DNA of 64,000 nucleotides, from assembly GCF_020193575.1 (NCBI RefSeq), contig NZ_JADYVD010000009.1, forward strand, positions 62,001 to 126,000, in the 5' to 3' direction. Position numbers and translations under genes: made by a program. Origin of the DNA: Ensifer sp. IC4062. GTDB taxonomy: Bacteria; Pseudomonadota; Alphaproteobacteria; Rhizobiales; Rhizobiaceae. Position 1 is the first letter of the stretch. Every line of letters begins with the position of its first letter. Below, piece by piece: positions 17,169 through 24,632 of this stretch. A model generated the notes under the pieces. The model did no database searches. It was not told where the DNA came from and was given only the letters and a program-made list of their open reading frames with translations.

Positions 17169-18056
17169 ATGGAGGACAAAGCAGACACACATCACGAGGA
17201 CAGCGACGGCAAGGTTGGTGAGACTGTCAGCTTTCCATTTGATCGGATAACCGTCCAACGCTTTCGCGAGACGTTTCCGCGCGCTCGATGGAGCGAGGAG
17301 CGCAAAGCCTGGTTTGTTCCCGGATCCACCGCAGCGCGCAGGATCGATCGCTGGCTCGCGAGAGAAACATCGAGAAGAGATCCCTACGCAGATCAGAAGG
17401 GCCGCGATGCTTACGCCTTCGAACCCATTCTCAGCCCTTACCTGAAGGTCGACAACAACGGCTTCCGGGTGCGCACACCGTATTCACGGAAGATCGTCGA
17501 CGAACTCCGTCAGGTGCCGTTTGCACAATGGCAGCCGGAACTCAAAGCATGGCGGTTGCCGTTCGGCTCCTACGACGACCTTCGGCGACATTGGCAGGTG
17601 ATCGAGGAAGAGGCAAAGCGCAACGAACCTGAAGAACGGCGCAAACGCGCTGAGGCGCGCAAGGGAACGGTGGAGGAGAAGGCGACACGACGCCGATCTG
17701 CGGAGAGGCGGCGTCGCCGTATCCCGCTGTCTGCCGGCGATTTGCCACCAATCGGTAAGCCGGTCTCGACCGCCAGCTATGGCATCATTGTCATCACCGA
17801 GGTTACCGGAGAGGTCGTCGATCGAGATCTCGTCGCCGATGTTTACCGCGAGGTCACCGAGGAGCACATTTGGGGAAGATGGCGTGCGCCCAGCCTGGAC
17901 GAGCTCGTCCGAACCTGGCCTTCGAAAACCAGGCCTGGAACCTATGAGGTTGAACGCGGTTGGTGGCAACCAACGATCGAGGAACTGCGCGAGGCCAGGA
18001 GGCAGGCGAGGGCGAAGGAACGAAAAGCTCGAACTGCGCAGCGACCGATAGGATAG
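17169..18056 (+). CDS. Protein with two HARP-like repeats, no helicase domain (295 aa)
   Basis: Two similar units of about 45 residues are visible: 18-64 (VSFPFDRITVQRFRETF, WSEERKAWFVPG) and 98-142 (FRVRTPYSRKIVDELRQV, WQPELKAWRLPF, then YDDLRR). The pattern W-x4-KAW-x-(L/V)P resembles the HARP domain of SMARCAL1-type annealing helicases, which binds branched DNA. Residues about 144-197 form a highly charged Arg/Glu/Lys helix, probably coiled coil. No ATPase follows. The C-terminal 100 residues contain W-rich segments (HIWGRW, RTWPSK, GWWQP) of unknown role. DNA binding is inference. ATG 17169 is preferred to the non-ATG start at 17115. Confidence 0.65.
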   Translation: MEDKADTHHEDSDGKVGETVSFPFDRITVQRFRETFPRARWSEERKAWFVPGSTAARRIDRWLARETSRRDPYADQKGRDAYAFEPILSPYLKVDNNGFRVRTPYSRKIVDELRQVPFAQWQPELKAWRLPFGSYDDLRRHWQVIEEEAKRNEPEERRKRAEARKGTVEEKATRRRSAERRRRRIPLSAGDLPPIGKPVSTASYGIIVITEVTGEVVDRDLVADVYREVTEEHIWGRWRAPSLDELVRTWPSKTRPGTYEVERGWWQPTIEELREARRQARAKERKARTAQRPIG

Positions 18057-18131
18057 AGCGTTCCCAGAATCGTTGTCGAAATGGGCCTCGTTCGTTGTCA
18101 CCTGGCATTGAGCGGCAACGCGACGCCCGGG

Positions 18132-18383
18132 CTATAAACCTCTTCGAGCCGGCAGATTTGCACTTTCCACCTCCGGCAGCTCTCGTATCGCCAACAGGCA
18201 GCTCGTCACCTCGGAATGCTCTCTTAGTCGAACGAAGTGAATCCGTTGCAAGGTCTCGCTGCTACTATCGCGCTTGATTGGGCCTGCCAGCTCGACGTCT
18301 GGCATAGCTTGAATCTTGCTGAGCACGCGAGCTCGCTGCTCCACGCTCACGCCCGCCCGGATGGTGAACACGATGTCCGTCAT
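18132..18383 (-). CDS. Small propeptide/inhibitor-I9-like protein (83 aa)
   Basis: Starts with ATG overlapping the stop codon of the upstream subtilase (4-base ATGA overlap), so translation is coupled. The sequence suggests a ferredoxin-like alpha-beta fold: a strand TDIVFTIRA, a helix SVEQRARVLSKIQAMPDV, a strand RIHFVRL, a helix EVTSCLLAIRELPEV and a final VESANLPARR. This resembles detached subtilisin propeptides and I9 inhibitors that fold or block the protease. There is no signal peptide, matching the protease, which also lacks one. The inhibitor role is inference from fold pattern and coupling. Confidence 0.6.
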   Translation of the reverse strand: MTDIVFTIRAGVSVEQRARVLSKIQAMPDVELAGPIKRDSSSETLQRIHFVRLREHSEVTSCLLAIRELPEVESANLPARRGL

Positions 18384-19924
18384 TGGTTTATGCCGGCGAT
18401 GAGCTGTTCCAGGTTTAGACGACCATACCCGAAATCGGGCGTGAAGTCTTGGTTACCCATCGCGGGCACCTTGTCGGCGCTTGAAGCCAGTGCGCTTCGA
18501 ATCACGGCAGGGTTTCGTTCGCCACCATTCGCGATGTAGAGCGCTACAGCCGCTGCAACATGCGGCGTTGCCATCGAGGTGCCTGGCCATGCGTCATAGC
18601 CCGTTTCGCGAATGTCGGCCTTTCCCTGTCTCCAACGCCCGTCCGATCCTCGTTCTGCCTTCCAACCCATCTGCCCCGGATAGGTCGGGAGCGTCGACCA
18701 GATTGCCTCACCTGGAGCTGCGATCGTTATGTGATTGCCACGGTTGGAAAAGTTGGTGACGCGATCCTGCAAGTTTGTTGCACCGACGGCGATTACGCCC
18801 GGGATGGCTGCAGGATATGAGATCGGACTACCTTCACGTCTGTCATTCCCCATGGCCGCAACAACGGTCGTTCCATTCGCCAGCAGCTCCTCGAAGGCAG
18901 CGCTCTCTGTCGGGTCGGGCGCTCCCGCACCACCGATCGAGAGATTGATGACGTCGATGCCCGCATCCGCGCAGTCGAGAAGCGCTCGTAGATACATGAC
19001 CGGATCTACGAAATAGGCATACTCCGCCGTTCCATCCGGGTACGTGAGCAGGTCGGGGCGGTCATCGAAGATCTTCCAGGCATGGATTCTCGCCCGCGAT
19101 ATCCCATTGATGCCGAGATCGTTGTTGATGGTTGCCGCAATGGTGCCCGCTACATGGGTGCCATGTCCGATGAAATCCTGAGACGAGCTGGCGCCGGGAA
19201 GATCCGGATGCTCATAAGTGTACTGAGCCACCTGCTCAATGAGGTCGGGATGGGCGGCGTCTATCCCGGTATCGAGGACCGCCACCTTAACGCTGCCCGC
19301 ATCGTCGTATCCGTTCAGATTTCTCGCCTCATCCCACCTGATCTTGCGCAGATTCCACATGGTGTGGGCTGGGGGAGGTACCACGGCAATCCGGCCGCGA
19401 GGCCCTGCCGCCGATGTTTTCTTGGCCGAACCAGCCGATCTGCGCGGTGACCTCGCGGCAAGATAACGAAAGGGGACCCTGGAAACAGATGCGACGCTCG
19501 GATCGCCAGCGAGAGCAAGCTGAAGCTGTCTAATGTCCGCATCGCTTGCGAGCTCAATGAGACTGGTCGCTCCGCCCGGAGTCCGTCCATCTAGGGCAGC
19601 GTTAAGACTCAACGCCGATGCAGACGCCCCTTCTTCATCGCTGACAGGAATTGTCCGTGGCCCCAGTTTGAAGCCCGGCTCCCTTGCCGGTCGCACCAGC
19701 ATGCGACTGAAGTAGTGAGGGGACGAACGAGAGACGGGCGTCACACGCTTTACCAGTCCAGCCCGCTCACAGAAGATCAAAGCCTCCAGACCCGCGGTAA
19801 GTGGAGAGCGGGAAGCAGCAATGGCGGCTTCCAAGCTTCGGTGATGCGGCTGAGGCTTCATTCGCACAAACAGCATTGCCTCGTGATACGCTGGCAGTCC
19901 GGCATTTATGAACAACGGTCCCAT
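18380..19924 (-). CDS. Subtilisin-like serine protease (S8, 514 aa)
   Basis: All catalytic parts are present: Asp218 in VAVLDTGID, His254 in GHGTHVAGT, oxyanion Asn360 in AAMGND and Ser450 in GTSMATPH. The N-terminal 190 residues form a long pro-region that includes a propeptide-like unit (DADIRQLQLALAGDPSVASV). The start at 19924 is preferred over 19948 because an AGGAGGA lies just upstream and contains the earlier ATG. No Sec signal peptide is visible, so it may act inside the cell or leave by another route. It overlaps the small I9-like gene downstream by four bases. Confidence 0.88.
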   Translation of the reverse strand: MGPLFINAGLPAYHEAMLFVRMKPQPHHRSLEAAIAASRSPLTAGLEALIFCERAGLVKRVTPVSRSSPHYFSRMLVRPAREPGFKLGPRTIPVSDEEGASASALSLNAALDGRTPGGATSLIELASDADIRQLQLALAGDPSVASVSRVPFRYLAARSPRRSAGSAKKTSAAGPRGRIAVVPPPAHTMWNLRKIRWDEARNLNGYDDAGSVKVAVLDTGIDAAHPDLIEQVAQYTYEHPDLPGASSSQDFIGHGTHVAGTIAATINNDLGINGISRARIHAWKIFDDRPDLLTYPDGTAEYAYFVDPVMYLRALLDCADAGIDVINLSIGGAGAPDPTESAAFEELLANGTTVVAAMGNDRREGSPISYPAAIPGVIAVGATNLQDRVTNFSNRGNHITIAAPGEAIWSTLPTYPGQMGWKAERGSDGRWRQGKADIRETGYDAWPGTSMATPHVAAAVALYIANGGERNPAVIRSALASSADKVPAMGNQDFTPDFGYGRLNLEQLIAGINQ

Positions 19925-20227
19925 ACTTAAGATCCTCCTGAGGAACACCGCTTTGCCCCTCGCAATACTCTTCTCAACCGCTCAGCTGGTCGCAACGACT
20001 CAGTTGGTCTCCTTGCCACTGGCTGGCACTTGCCGACGTCGATGGTGGCAAGGTCCTCTGCTCCAGGCCGATATATCCGAGATCATGGTGCATGAAGCTC
20101 ATGAGCCAATGCCGAGTTTTGGCCTGCCAGCACCGATGTTGATTTTCTTGCGAGGGATGCGCATGCGGCCGCAATCGGTCAGGGGCGCGTTTCTGTAATG
20201 CAGAAATGTTCGATCCCCGGCAGGCTG
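19925..20227. other. Intergenic region, no supported gene
   Basis: About 300 bases between the cupin stop and the protease start, both on the minus strand. It should contain the protease promoter. A plus-strand frame at 19908-20198 has no ribosome site and is not called. Confidence 0.4.
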
Positions 20228-20716
20228 CTATAGCGCCGCGCCCTCCGAGCCTGCCAATCCGAGAGCCAACGTCACATCGTTGATTATTCCAAAGCGGGCT
20301 TCAATCACTGCAATTTTCGCGGGAGTGTCGGCACAAGACGCCTCGATTTCCATGAACAATTGCTCGAAACCTCCTGGCGTGACGGTGCCGAACATCTGGC
20401 CCGGTTCGTCGCCTATGTTTCGCCAACTGTGTCGCACATGCGGCGGCAGAACGACCACTGTCCCTGGGGGTGCGTCGAACTTCTCATCACCGCATTGGAA
20501 ACGATAGAGTCCCCGGATAACGCGAAACACTTCGGTCTCTCGTGTGTGAGTGTGAGGAGCCGGGCCGTGCCCCGGCGGCGTGAAGGTTTCCCACATTCCG
20601 AATGCGCCGGAGGTCTCGGCGGCCGTGACATGGATAACAACCTTGGCCCCGAAAGGCGTTCTCGCTGTGCGCTCTCTGCCAGGCAAGGAGACAACTGCAG
20701 TCCGAAAAGACGACAT
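20228..20716 (-). CDS. Cupin domain protein (162 aa)
   Basis: A single cupin beta barrel. Motif 1 is HTHTRETEVFRVIRG (about 55-69) with two His and a Glu as metal ligands, and motif 2 is PPGTVVVLPPHVRHSWRN (about 82-99) with the final His. Both metal-binding motifs are complete. It could be a small-molecule dioxygenase, isomerase or sugar-binding protein; sequence alone does not choose. ATG 20716 lies seven bases after GGAGAG on the minus strand, better placed than the GTG at 20722. It is transcribed in the same direction as the protease but 300 bases upstream. Confidence 0.8.
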   Translation of the reverse strand: MSSFRTAVVSLPGRERTARTPFGAKVVIHVTAAETSGAFGMWETFTPPGHGPAPHTHTRETEVFRVIRGLYRFQCGDEKFDAPPGTVVVLPPHVRHSWRNIGDEPGQMFGTVTPGGFEQLFMEIEASCADTPAKIAVIEARFGIINDVTLALGLAGSEGAAL

Positions 20717-20912
20717 GGCCACCCTCTCCAGTCGGTTGTAATATGTATAGCAGGTTGCGGAACGGTAGTTAATCCACCGGTGCGGCCAGGCACGTAGGCA
20801 GCCTTCGCGAGACGCGTTTATCCATGTGCTCGGCCTCGACCACTAAAATCTGAGAGTTGAGCCCTGGCGATCGAACCGCCAATATATCTTCCGCCTAATT
20901 CGGGAGATGACC

Positions 20913-21047
20913 ATGGACGCCGATCTGACCGAGTTGTTTATGGGAATAGGTGCGGCATTGCTCGTGCTTGTAACATTGGTCGCAATCGCACCGGAGGTTG
21001 GGGCCCCGACCGACTCCATCGCGGTCTCTATCGCATCGGCCTCGTAA
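20913..21047 (+). CDS. Small single-span membrane protein (44 aa)
   Basis: A short frame: ATG 20913 (an in-frame ATG at 20907 is also possible) lies six bases after CGGGAG and ends with TAA at 21045-21047. The product starts MDADLTELFMG, continues with a hydrophobic segment of about 19 residues (IGAALLVLVTLVAIAPEV) and ends in a short Ser/Ala tail, i.e. one membrane helix with an acidic N-terminus. No family recognised. It sits just upstream of a group of small envelope proteins. Confidence 0.45.
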   Translation: MDADLTELFMGIGAALLVLVTLVAIAPEVGAPTDSIAVSIASAS

Positions 21048-21633
21048 AAAGTCGCTGGCATTTCGATCTGTTGGTCGGCGTCAAACCGCCCCGTCTGTAG
21101 CGTGGTTCAGCTCCGGTTTTTCGCTTATGTCCTTTACGCGCTGCTGAACCGTGGTCGCACGATCCATTCTGCGCCGTGGTTTCATGAATTGCGCGAGGAC
21201 GGCGGCGCGACGATGGGGCGTCATCTGTGATCACTCTGCCAGCGGCACCCACCAATCAACAAAAAAGGCCGGGCTAAACCCGACCTTCCTGCAGCCATTG
21301 CCAGTACATCCGTGGTCAATGGCGATAGGCCTATATCCTTAGTGGCGGAACGTGACGAGAGCGTGACAATGCGTGATGCGATAAGTCGTCCCCTGGGGAC
21401 TGTTGGGGCGTCGCCTTGGATCACCGGAGTTTAGGCAATCCGCGCCTTGGGCTCAACTGCTGCAAGATGTGTCGAAAGGGAAATTCCGCAACGCGATCGG
21501 ACCTATGGCTGTGCCGCGTCGGACTTAGGTCCGATACCTGCCCCTATTTGGGCCGCCTTCGCCCACGTCGCCGGAACACTCTTGAACCCAGCGGGTTCGG
21601 CATAGGAAGGGATTTTTACTTGGAGTACTTCCG
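21048..21633. other. Intergenic region holding candidate small RNA A
   Basis: About 590 bases without a credible protein gene. The notable content is the minus-strand hairpin plus terminator at 21261-21330. The rest presumably carries the promoter of the DUF1236 gene. Confidence 0.5.
21261..21330 (-). ncRNA. Candidate small RNA A with conserved hairpin and terminator
   Basis: Read on the minus strand: a stem CCATTG/CAATGG (21295-21322) enclosing a loop with ACCACGGATGTACTGG, a short linker, then a Rho-independent terminator GGTCGGGTTTAGCCCGGCC followed by six T (21261-21287). The loop and terminator recur almost unchanged in candidate B at 40302-40400 on a different but still paired stem. 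Expected length is about 70-75 nt. Rfam families such as suhB/mmgR and the rhizobial alpha-r sRNAs are the natural ones to compare; identity with any is not established here. Confidence 0.6.
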
Positions 21634-22377
21634 ATGAAAGGTATTCTCATAAAGAGTGCAATTGCGTTGAGCCTGGGTGTAACCTACACGCCGGCTCTAG
21701 CGCAGACCGAGCAGCCGGCACAGGGGCAATCCACCGAATGCCCGGCAGGCACTGAATGTCCGCAAGGCGGTGCGCAGGGCCAGCAGCCCGATGCACAGGG
21801 CGGCGTAGAGCAGCCGGGTGGCGAAACCACCGGGCAGGGCCAGCAAGATCAGCCCGCGGACCAACAACAGCCTGACGCTGAGCAAGGCGGGACTGAGCAG
21901 CAGCAGCAACCCGATACAGGTACCTCGCAGCAACAGCAGCAGCAAGATCAGGCCGCTCCTGAAACGGAACAGCCAAATCAATCCGACCCCGAACAGCAGC
22001 CTAAGGAAGGACAAACAGACAGTCAGCAACCCGATCAGGGCCAGACCGAGCAGCAGCAGGGCGGAACCAGTCAGCCCGCTGAGGGTGAATCGCAGCAGAC
22101 CCAGCAGGGCCAAGCCGGTAGTGATGTCAACGTGACGGTTGAACAGAAGACGGAAATCACTCAGATCGTCAAAGAAGAGAATGTCGAGCCCGTCGAGGTT
22201 GATTTCAACGTGACGGTCGGTGCGGCCGTCCCCGAGACCGTAGAGCTGAGACCTCTGCCGCCGCGTATCGTGAAGATCGTGCCAAAATACGAGGGCTATC
22301 GCTTCTTCGTCTTGGCCGATGGCCGGATCGTAATTGTCGAACCCTCGACGCTTAAGGTCGTCGTGATCCTGGCATAA
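21634..22377 (+). CDS. Secreted Gln/Pro-rich protein with C-terminal DUF1236 (247 aa)
   Basis: Residues 1-24 are a Sec signal peptide ending ALAQ. Residues about 25-165 are extremely rich in Gln, Gly, Pro, Asp, Glu and Thr with runs of up to six Gln, so probably unstructured. Residues about 170-205 contain two strands with valine alternation (VNVTVEQKTEITQIV, VDFNVTVGAAVP). The last 45 residues (ELRPLPPRIVKIVPKYEGY, then FVLADGRIVIVEP) match the DUF1236 domain common in rhizobial exported proteins. Role unknown; surface or periplasmic location follows from the signal peptide. The expanded Gln tract is unusual. Confidence 0.75.
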   Translation: MKGILIKSAIALSLGVTYTPALAQTEQPAQGQSTECPAGTECPQGGAQGQQPDAQGGVEQPGGETTGQGQQDQPADQQQPDAEQGGTEQQQQPDTGTSQQQQQQDQAAPETEQPNQSDPEQQPKEGQTDSQQPDQGQTEQQQGGTSQPAEGESQQTQQGQAGSDVNVTVEQKTEITQIVKEENVEPVEVDFNVTVGAAVPETVELRPLPPRIVKIVPKYEGYRFFVLADGRIVIVEPSTLKVVVILA

Positions 22378-22499
22378 CGCTTCCGAACGACGAGGTCGTT
22401 ACAGTTTGCAACGAACCTACCATTCCTCTGCCTTTGTGGCAGTCGCGGGCCGGAGACCTTCCGGGGCTGTAGTCTTGTTAGTCTAGTCAGGAGGAGCGC

Positions 22500-22733
22500 A
22501 TGCCCCCGCCAAAAGAGATGGATTTCGTATTGGCCAGTCTTCCTTTGCGGATAGGGACCTACGTCCCCGATGACCTCATTGAAGACTGGTTTGGTCCGGG
22601 CATGGGAATGAATCCGCCGGCCCAAGCGGCACTAGCCGAAGCTGCGTCTTACGGTCGGCGGTTCGAGTGTGAATTCAAGCATTATCCCGAGCGGAAGGAA
22701 GGCGTTTTCTGGAAATGGGTACCAGCGATTTAA
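22500..22733 (+). CDS. Hypothetical protein (77 aa)
   Basis: Preceded by a strong ribosome site (AGGAGGAGCGC before ATG 22500). The product is acidic to neutral with no signal peptide; it ends in an aromatic, basic segment (CEFKHYPERKEGVFWKWVP). No family recognised. Its 3' end overlaps the next small gene by 19 bases in another frame, suggesting translational coupling. Confidence 0.55.
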   Translation: MPPPKEMDFVLASLPLRIGTYVPDDLIEDWFGPGMGMNPPAQAALAEAASYGRRFECEFKHYPERKEGVFWKWVPAI

Positions 22734-22915
22734 ATCAGACCACGCTAGAGGCGAAAGCGGTCGCTGCGGTTACCGAGGAGCTTGAACGGCAGGCAGCCGA
22801 AAATCCCTCGAAACTCAGTGTCCGCCGAACCACAGGCAAACTCACCGTCAATGGTGAAGTCGATGTCGACGCGGTGGTGATGGTGGTTGTCGGATCGATG
22901 GCGGGTGGCCCGTAG
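22715..22915 (+). CDS. Hypothetical protein (66 aa), overlaps 22500-22733
   Basis: Starts inside the end of the preceding gene. The N-terminal half is an acidic helix (LEAKAVAAVTEELERQAAEN) and the C-terminal half a strand-like VNGEVDVDAVVMVVVGSM. Soluble, no family recognised. The ribosome site is weak (GGAAGGAAGG is rather far), as expected for a coupled gene. Confidence 0.45.
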   Translation: MGTSDLNQTTLEAKAVAAVTEELERQAAENPSKLSVRRTTGKLTVNGEVDVDAVVMVVVGSMAGGP

Positions 22916-23059
22916 CGCGCGGCATTGAAGGCGGTCCGAGAGGTCGACCCGCCATTGTGGTCTCCACGACCGGGCTTGGGGCGACCGCATGTGGAACTTT
23001 ATCCGCTTCAGCACCGTTCAGCTTTAGCAACATCTTAATAAGGACATGGAGGAGAAGCC

Positions 23060-23395
23060 ATGAACATCGGCAAGGTTCTCGCGACCGGACTAACAATGGC
23101 CGGTGCCCTTATGGTCCTGCCATCTGCTTCGCCGGCCCAGTCTCTAGACTTGTATCTTGGCCCGGGCGGGCCCGACTTGCGAATGCGCGATCGAGATTAT
23201 GACCGCGACGACTATCGCTCGTATCGCGGTTGTAGCGAACGCCAAGCCATTCGCCGCGCCTATAGACTGGGACTAGATGATCCTGAGATTGAATCCGTGA
23301 CCCGCAGGCAGGTCGTCGTTGACGGCGTCGGTCGCAGCGGGCGATACACAACCGTGTACTTCGCAAATCGACCAGGCTGCCCGCGCATAGGCTGA
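23060..23395 (+). CDS. Small secreted hypothetical protein (111 aa)
   Basis: ATG 23060 follows GGAGGAGAAGCC. Residues 1-26 form a Sec signal peptide ending ASPAQ. The mature part has a charged Asp/Arg/Tyr-rich stretch (MRDRDYDRDDYRSYRG, 42-57) followed by a compact region with two Cys (GCSERQAIRRAYRLG; RPGCPRIG) that could form a disulfide. This layout is common among exported rhizobial proteins of unknown function. Part of the run of small envelope proteins between 20.9 and 25.7 kb. Confidence 0.65.
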   Translation: MNIGKVLATGLTMAGALMVLPSASPAQSLDLYLGPGGPDLRMRDRDYDRDDYRSYRGCSERQAIRRAYRLGLDDPEIESVTRRQVVVDGVGRSGRYTTVYFANRPGCPRIG

Positions 23396-23566
23396 GGTCG
23401 TATCCCGATCTCCTACGAGCTGGCCGGTATCGACAAGCCGCGGCGGGTCAAATGGTGCGCCGGCCGCGGCGCTTGCGCCAGGATTACTCTCCGCCAGGGC
23501 CGTTCATGCCAGGTTCAGTCACGGGAAGGAAAGATCGCCCGATCGGAAACAGATTCGGTGATATGA

Positions 23567-24022
23567 ATGAAGAAGATCGGTGTATTGGTCCTCGCGGCGG
23601 TTACAGCATTGACTAGCTACGCACCGGCTCAGGCCATGCCCTTCGCCCCAGTGTCGCAGTCGAACCGGAGCGGGATCGAGTTGGTCCATCACAAGCCCTG
23701 GCACCATGGCGGACCGCGTCACGGTTGGCGCGGGGATGACGGGCCCCGTTACGGTCGTTACAACGGTTATCGCGGTTACCGCTATCGTCGCGACGGATAT
23801 CGCCGACACAGTGACGGATGGTGGTATCCCCTGGCGGCATTCGGAGCGGGCATGATCATTGGAGGTGCGATCGCAGCGCCACCGCCGCGACGCGTCTATA
23901 CCGACGCGAGCCGCGCTCATGTCGATTGGTGCTATGCGCAGTACCGCTCCTACCGAGCGTACGACAACAGCTTCCAGCCTTACTACGGGCCTCGCCAGCA
24001 GTGTGTCTCGCCCTACTACTGA
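23567..24022 (+). CDS. BA14K family protein (151 aa)
   Basis: Signal peptide 1-23 (APAQA). A Gly/Arg/Tyr/His-rich segment covers 44-83 ([28 protein letters not shown]), then a hydrophobic stretch ([19 protein letters not shown], 88-106), then the diagnostic C-terminus [19 protein letters not shown] (about 118-136) ending QCVSPYY. That C-terminus defines the BA14K family, first described as a Brucella immunoreactive lectin-like protein. Two Cys may pair. Expected in the envelope. Two palindromic repeat elements follow directly after the stop codon. Confidence 0.85.
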   Translation: MKKIGVLVLAAVTALTSYAPAQAMPFAPVSQSNRSGIELVHHKPWHHGGPRHGWRGDDGPRYGRYNGYRGYRYRRDGYRRHSDGWWYPLAAFGAGMIIGGAIAAPPPRRVYTDASRAHVDWCYAQYRSYRAYDNSFQPYYGPRQQCVSPYY

Positions 24023-24030
24023 GTTTGCCT

Positions 24031-24111
24031 GAAACTGCTGCATGTTTAAGAACATGCAGCAGTTCAAAACGTTACAGCGCTGCGCGTCTAAATAAGACGC
24101 GCGGCGCTGTA
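24031..24111 (+). repeat. Dispersed palindromic mosaic element with perfect upstream inverted repeat
   Basis: Module 1 is an inverted repeat GAACTGCTGCATGTT-type around 24031-24064 (arms CTGCTGCATGTT/AACATGCAGCAG). Module 2 is ACAGCGCTGCGCGTCT/AGACGCGCGGCGCTGT. It starts nine bases after the BA14K stop codon. Confidence 0.75.
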
Positions 24112-24129
24112 AGTGTCGCCTGATTTTTC

Positions 24130-24190
24130 CTGAAACGAGTGAGCAGTTCAAAGTGACAAGCACTGCACGTCCCAACAGACGTGCAGTGCG
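24130..24190 (+). repeat. Variant palindromic element
   Basis: GCACTGCACGTC and GACGTGCAGTGC (24160-24189) form a 12-bp perfect stem around CCCAACA, preceded by GAGCAGTTCAAAGTG as in the mosaic elements. Stem bases differ from the neighbouring copy while pairing is retained. Confidence 0.65.
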
Positions 24191-24227
24191 GTCTCATGCA
24201 GCAAGCGAATGCAGCGAGAAGTAAGCC

Positions 24228-24440
24228 TTACTGCGCCGGAGCGGGCTGCTGTGGCGTCGCGGGTTGCTGTGGCGTTGCGGGCTGCTCTGGTGCCGCGGGC
24301 TGCTGTGGTGTCGCTGGTTCCGTCGTCGTCGGAGCAGGAGGCGTTTCGGTCGTCTGTGGGCCAGACCCTGGCATTAGATACACTACGGCAAGGATGATGA
24401 GTGCGACAACGATGATGCCGATGACCACATTTCTGTTCAT
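24228..24440 (-). CDS. Small membrane-anchored Pro/Gln/Ala-repeat protein (70 aa)
   Basis: ATG 24440 follows GAGGAGAG on the minus strand; the longer frame lacks a start signal. One membrane helix at 5-23 (VIGIIVVALIILAVVYL) is followed by a low-complexity tail TETPPAPTTTEP and tandem ATPQQP units (three copies within 43-67). The tail should lie in the periplasm (N-in topology, inference). No known family. Tandem repeats of this kind vary in number between strains, so length may be polymorphic. Confidence 0.65.
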   Translation of the reverse strand: MNRNVVIGIIVVALIILAVVYLMPGSGPQTTETPPAPTTTEPATPQQPAAPEQPATPQQPATPQQPAPAQ

Positions 24441-24632
24441 GGCGACTCTCCTCAGGTTGGTCGTCTCAGCGTGAGTATTGGGCCAGCAGTCGGATTTTTC
24501 AACCAGTAGAATTGAAGACGTCCCCAATCTACCGAAGACTGCAGCCGCGTTCGGCATGCGAGTGGTAAAGTGTGGTCCTGCGATTGAACCGCGTGGAACG
24601 TCCGCCGCGGCCGCTCAACCGGAGATAGGCTC

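Noticed and set aside
19908-20198. 96-codon plus-strand frame after the subtilase start
   Set aside because: It begins inside the protease start region on the opposite strand, has no ribosome site, and its hydrophobic N-terminus is probably chance.
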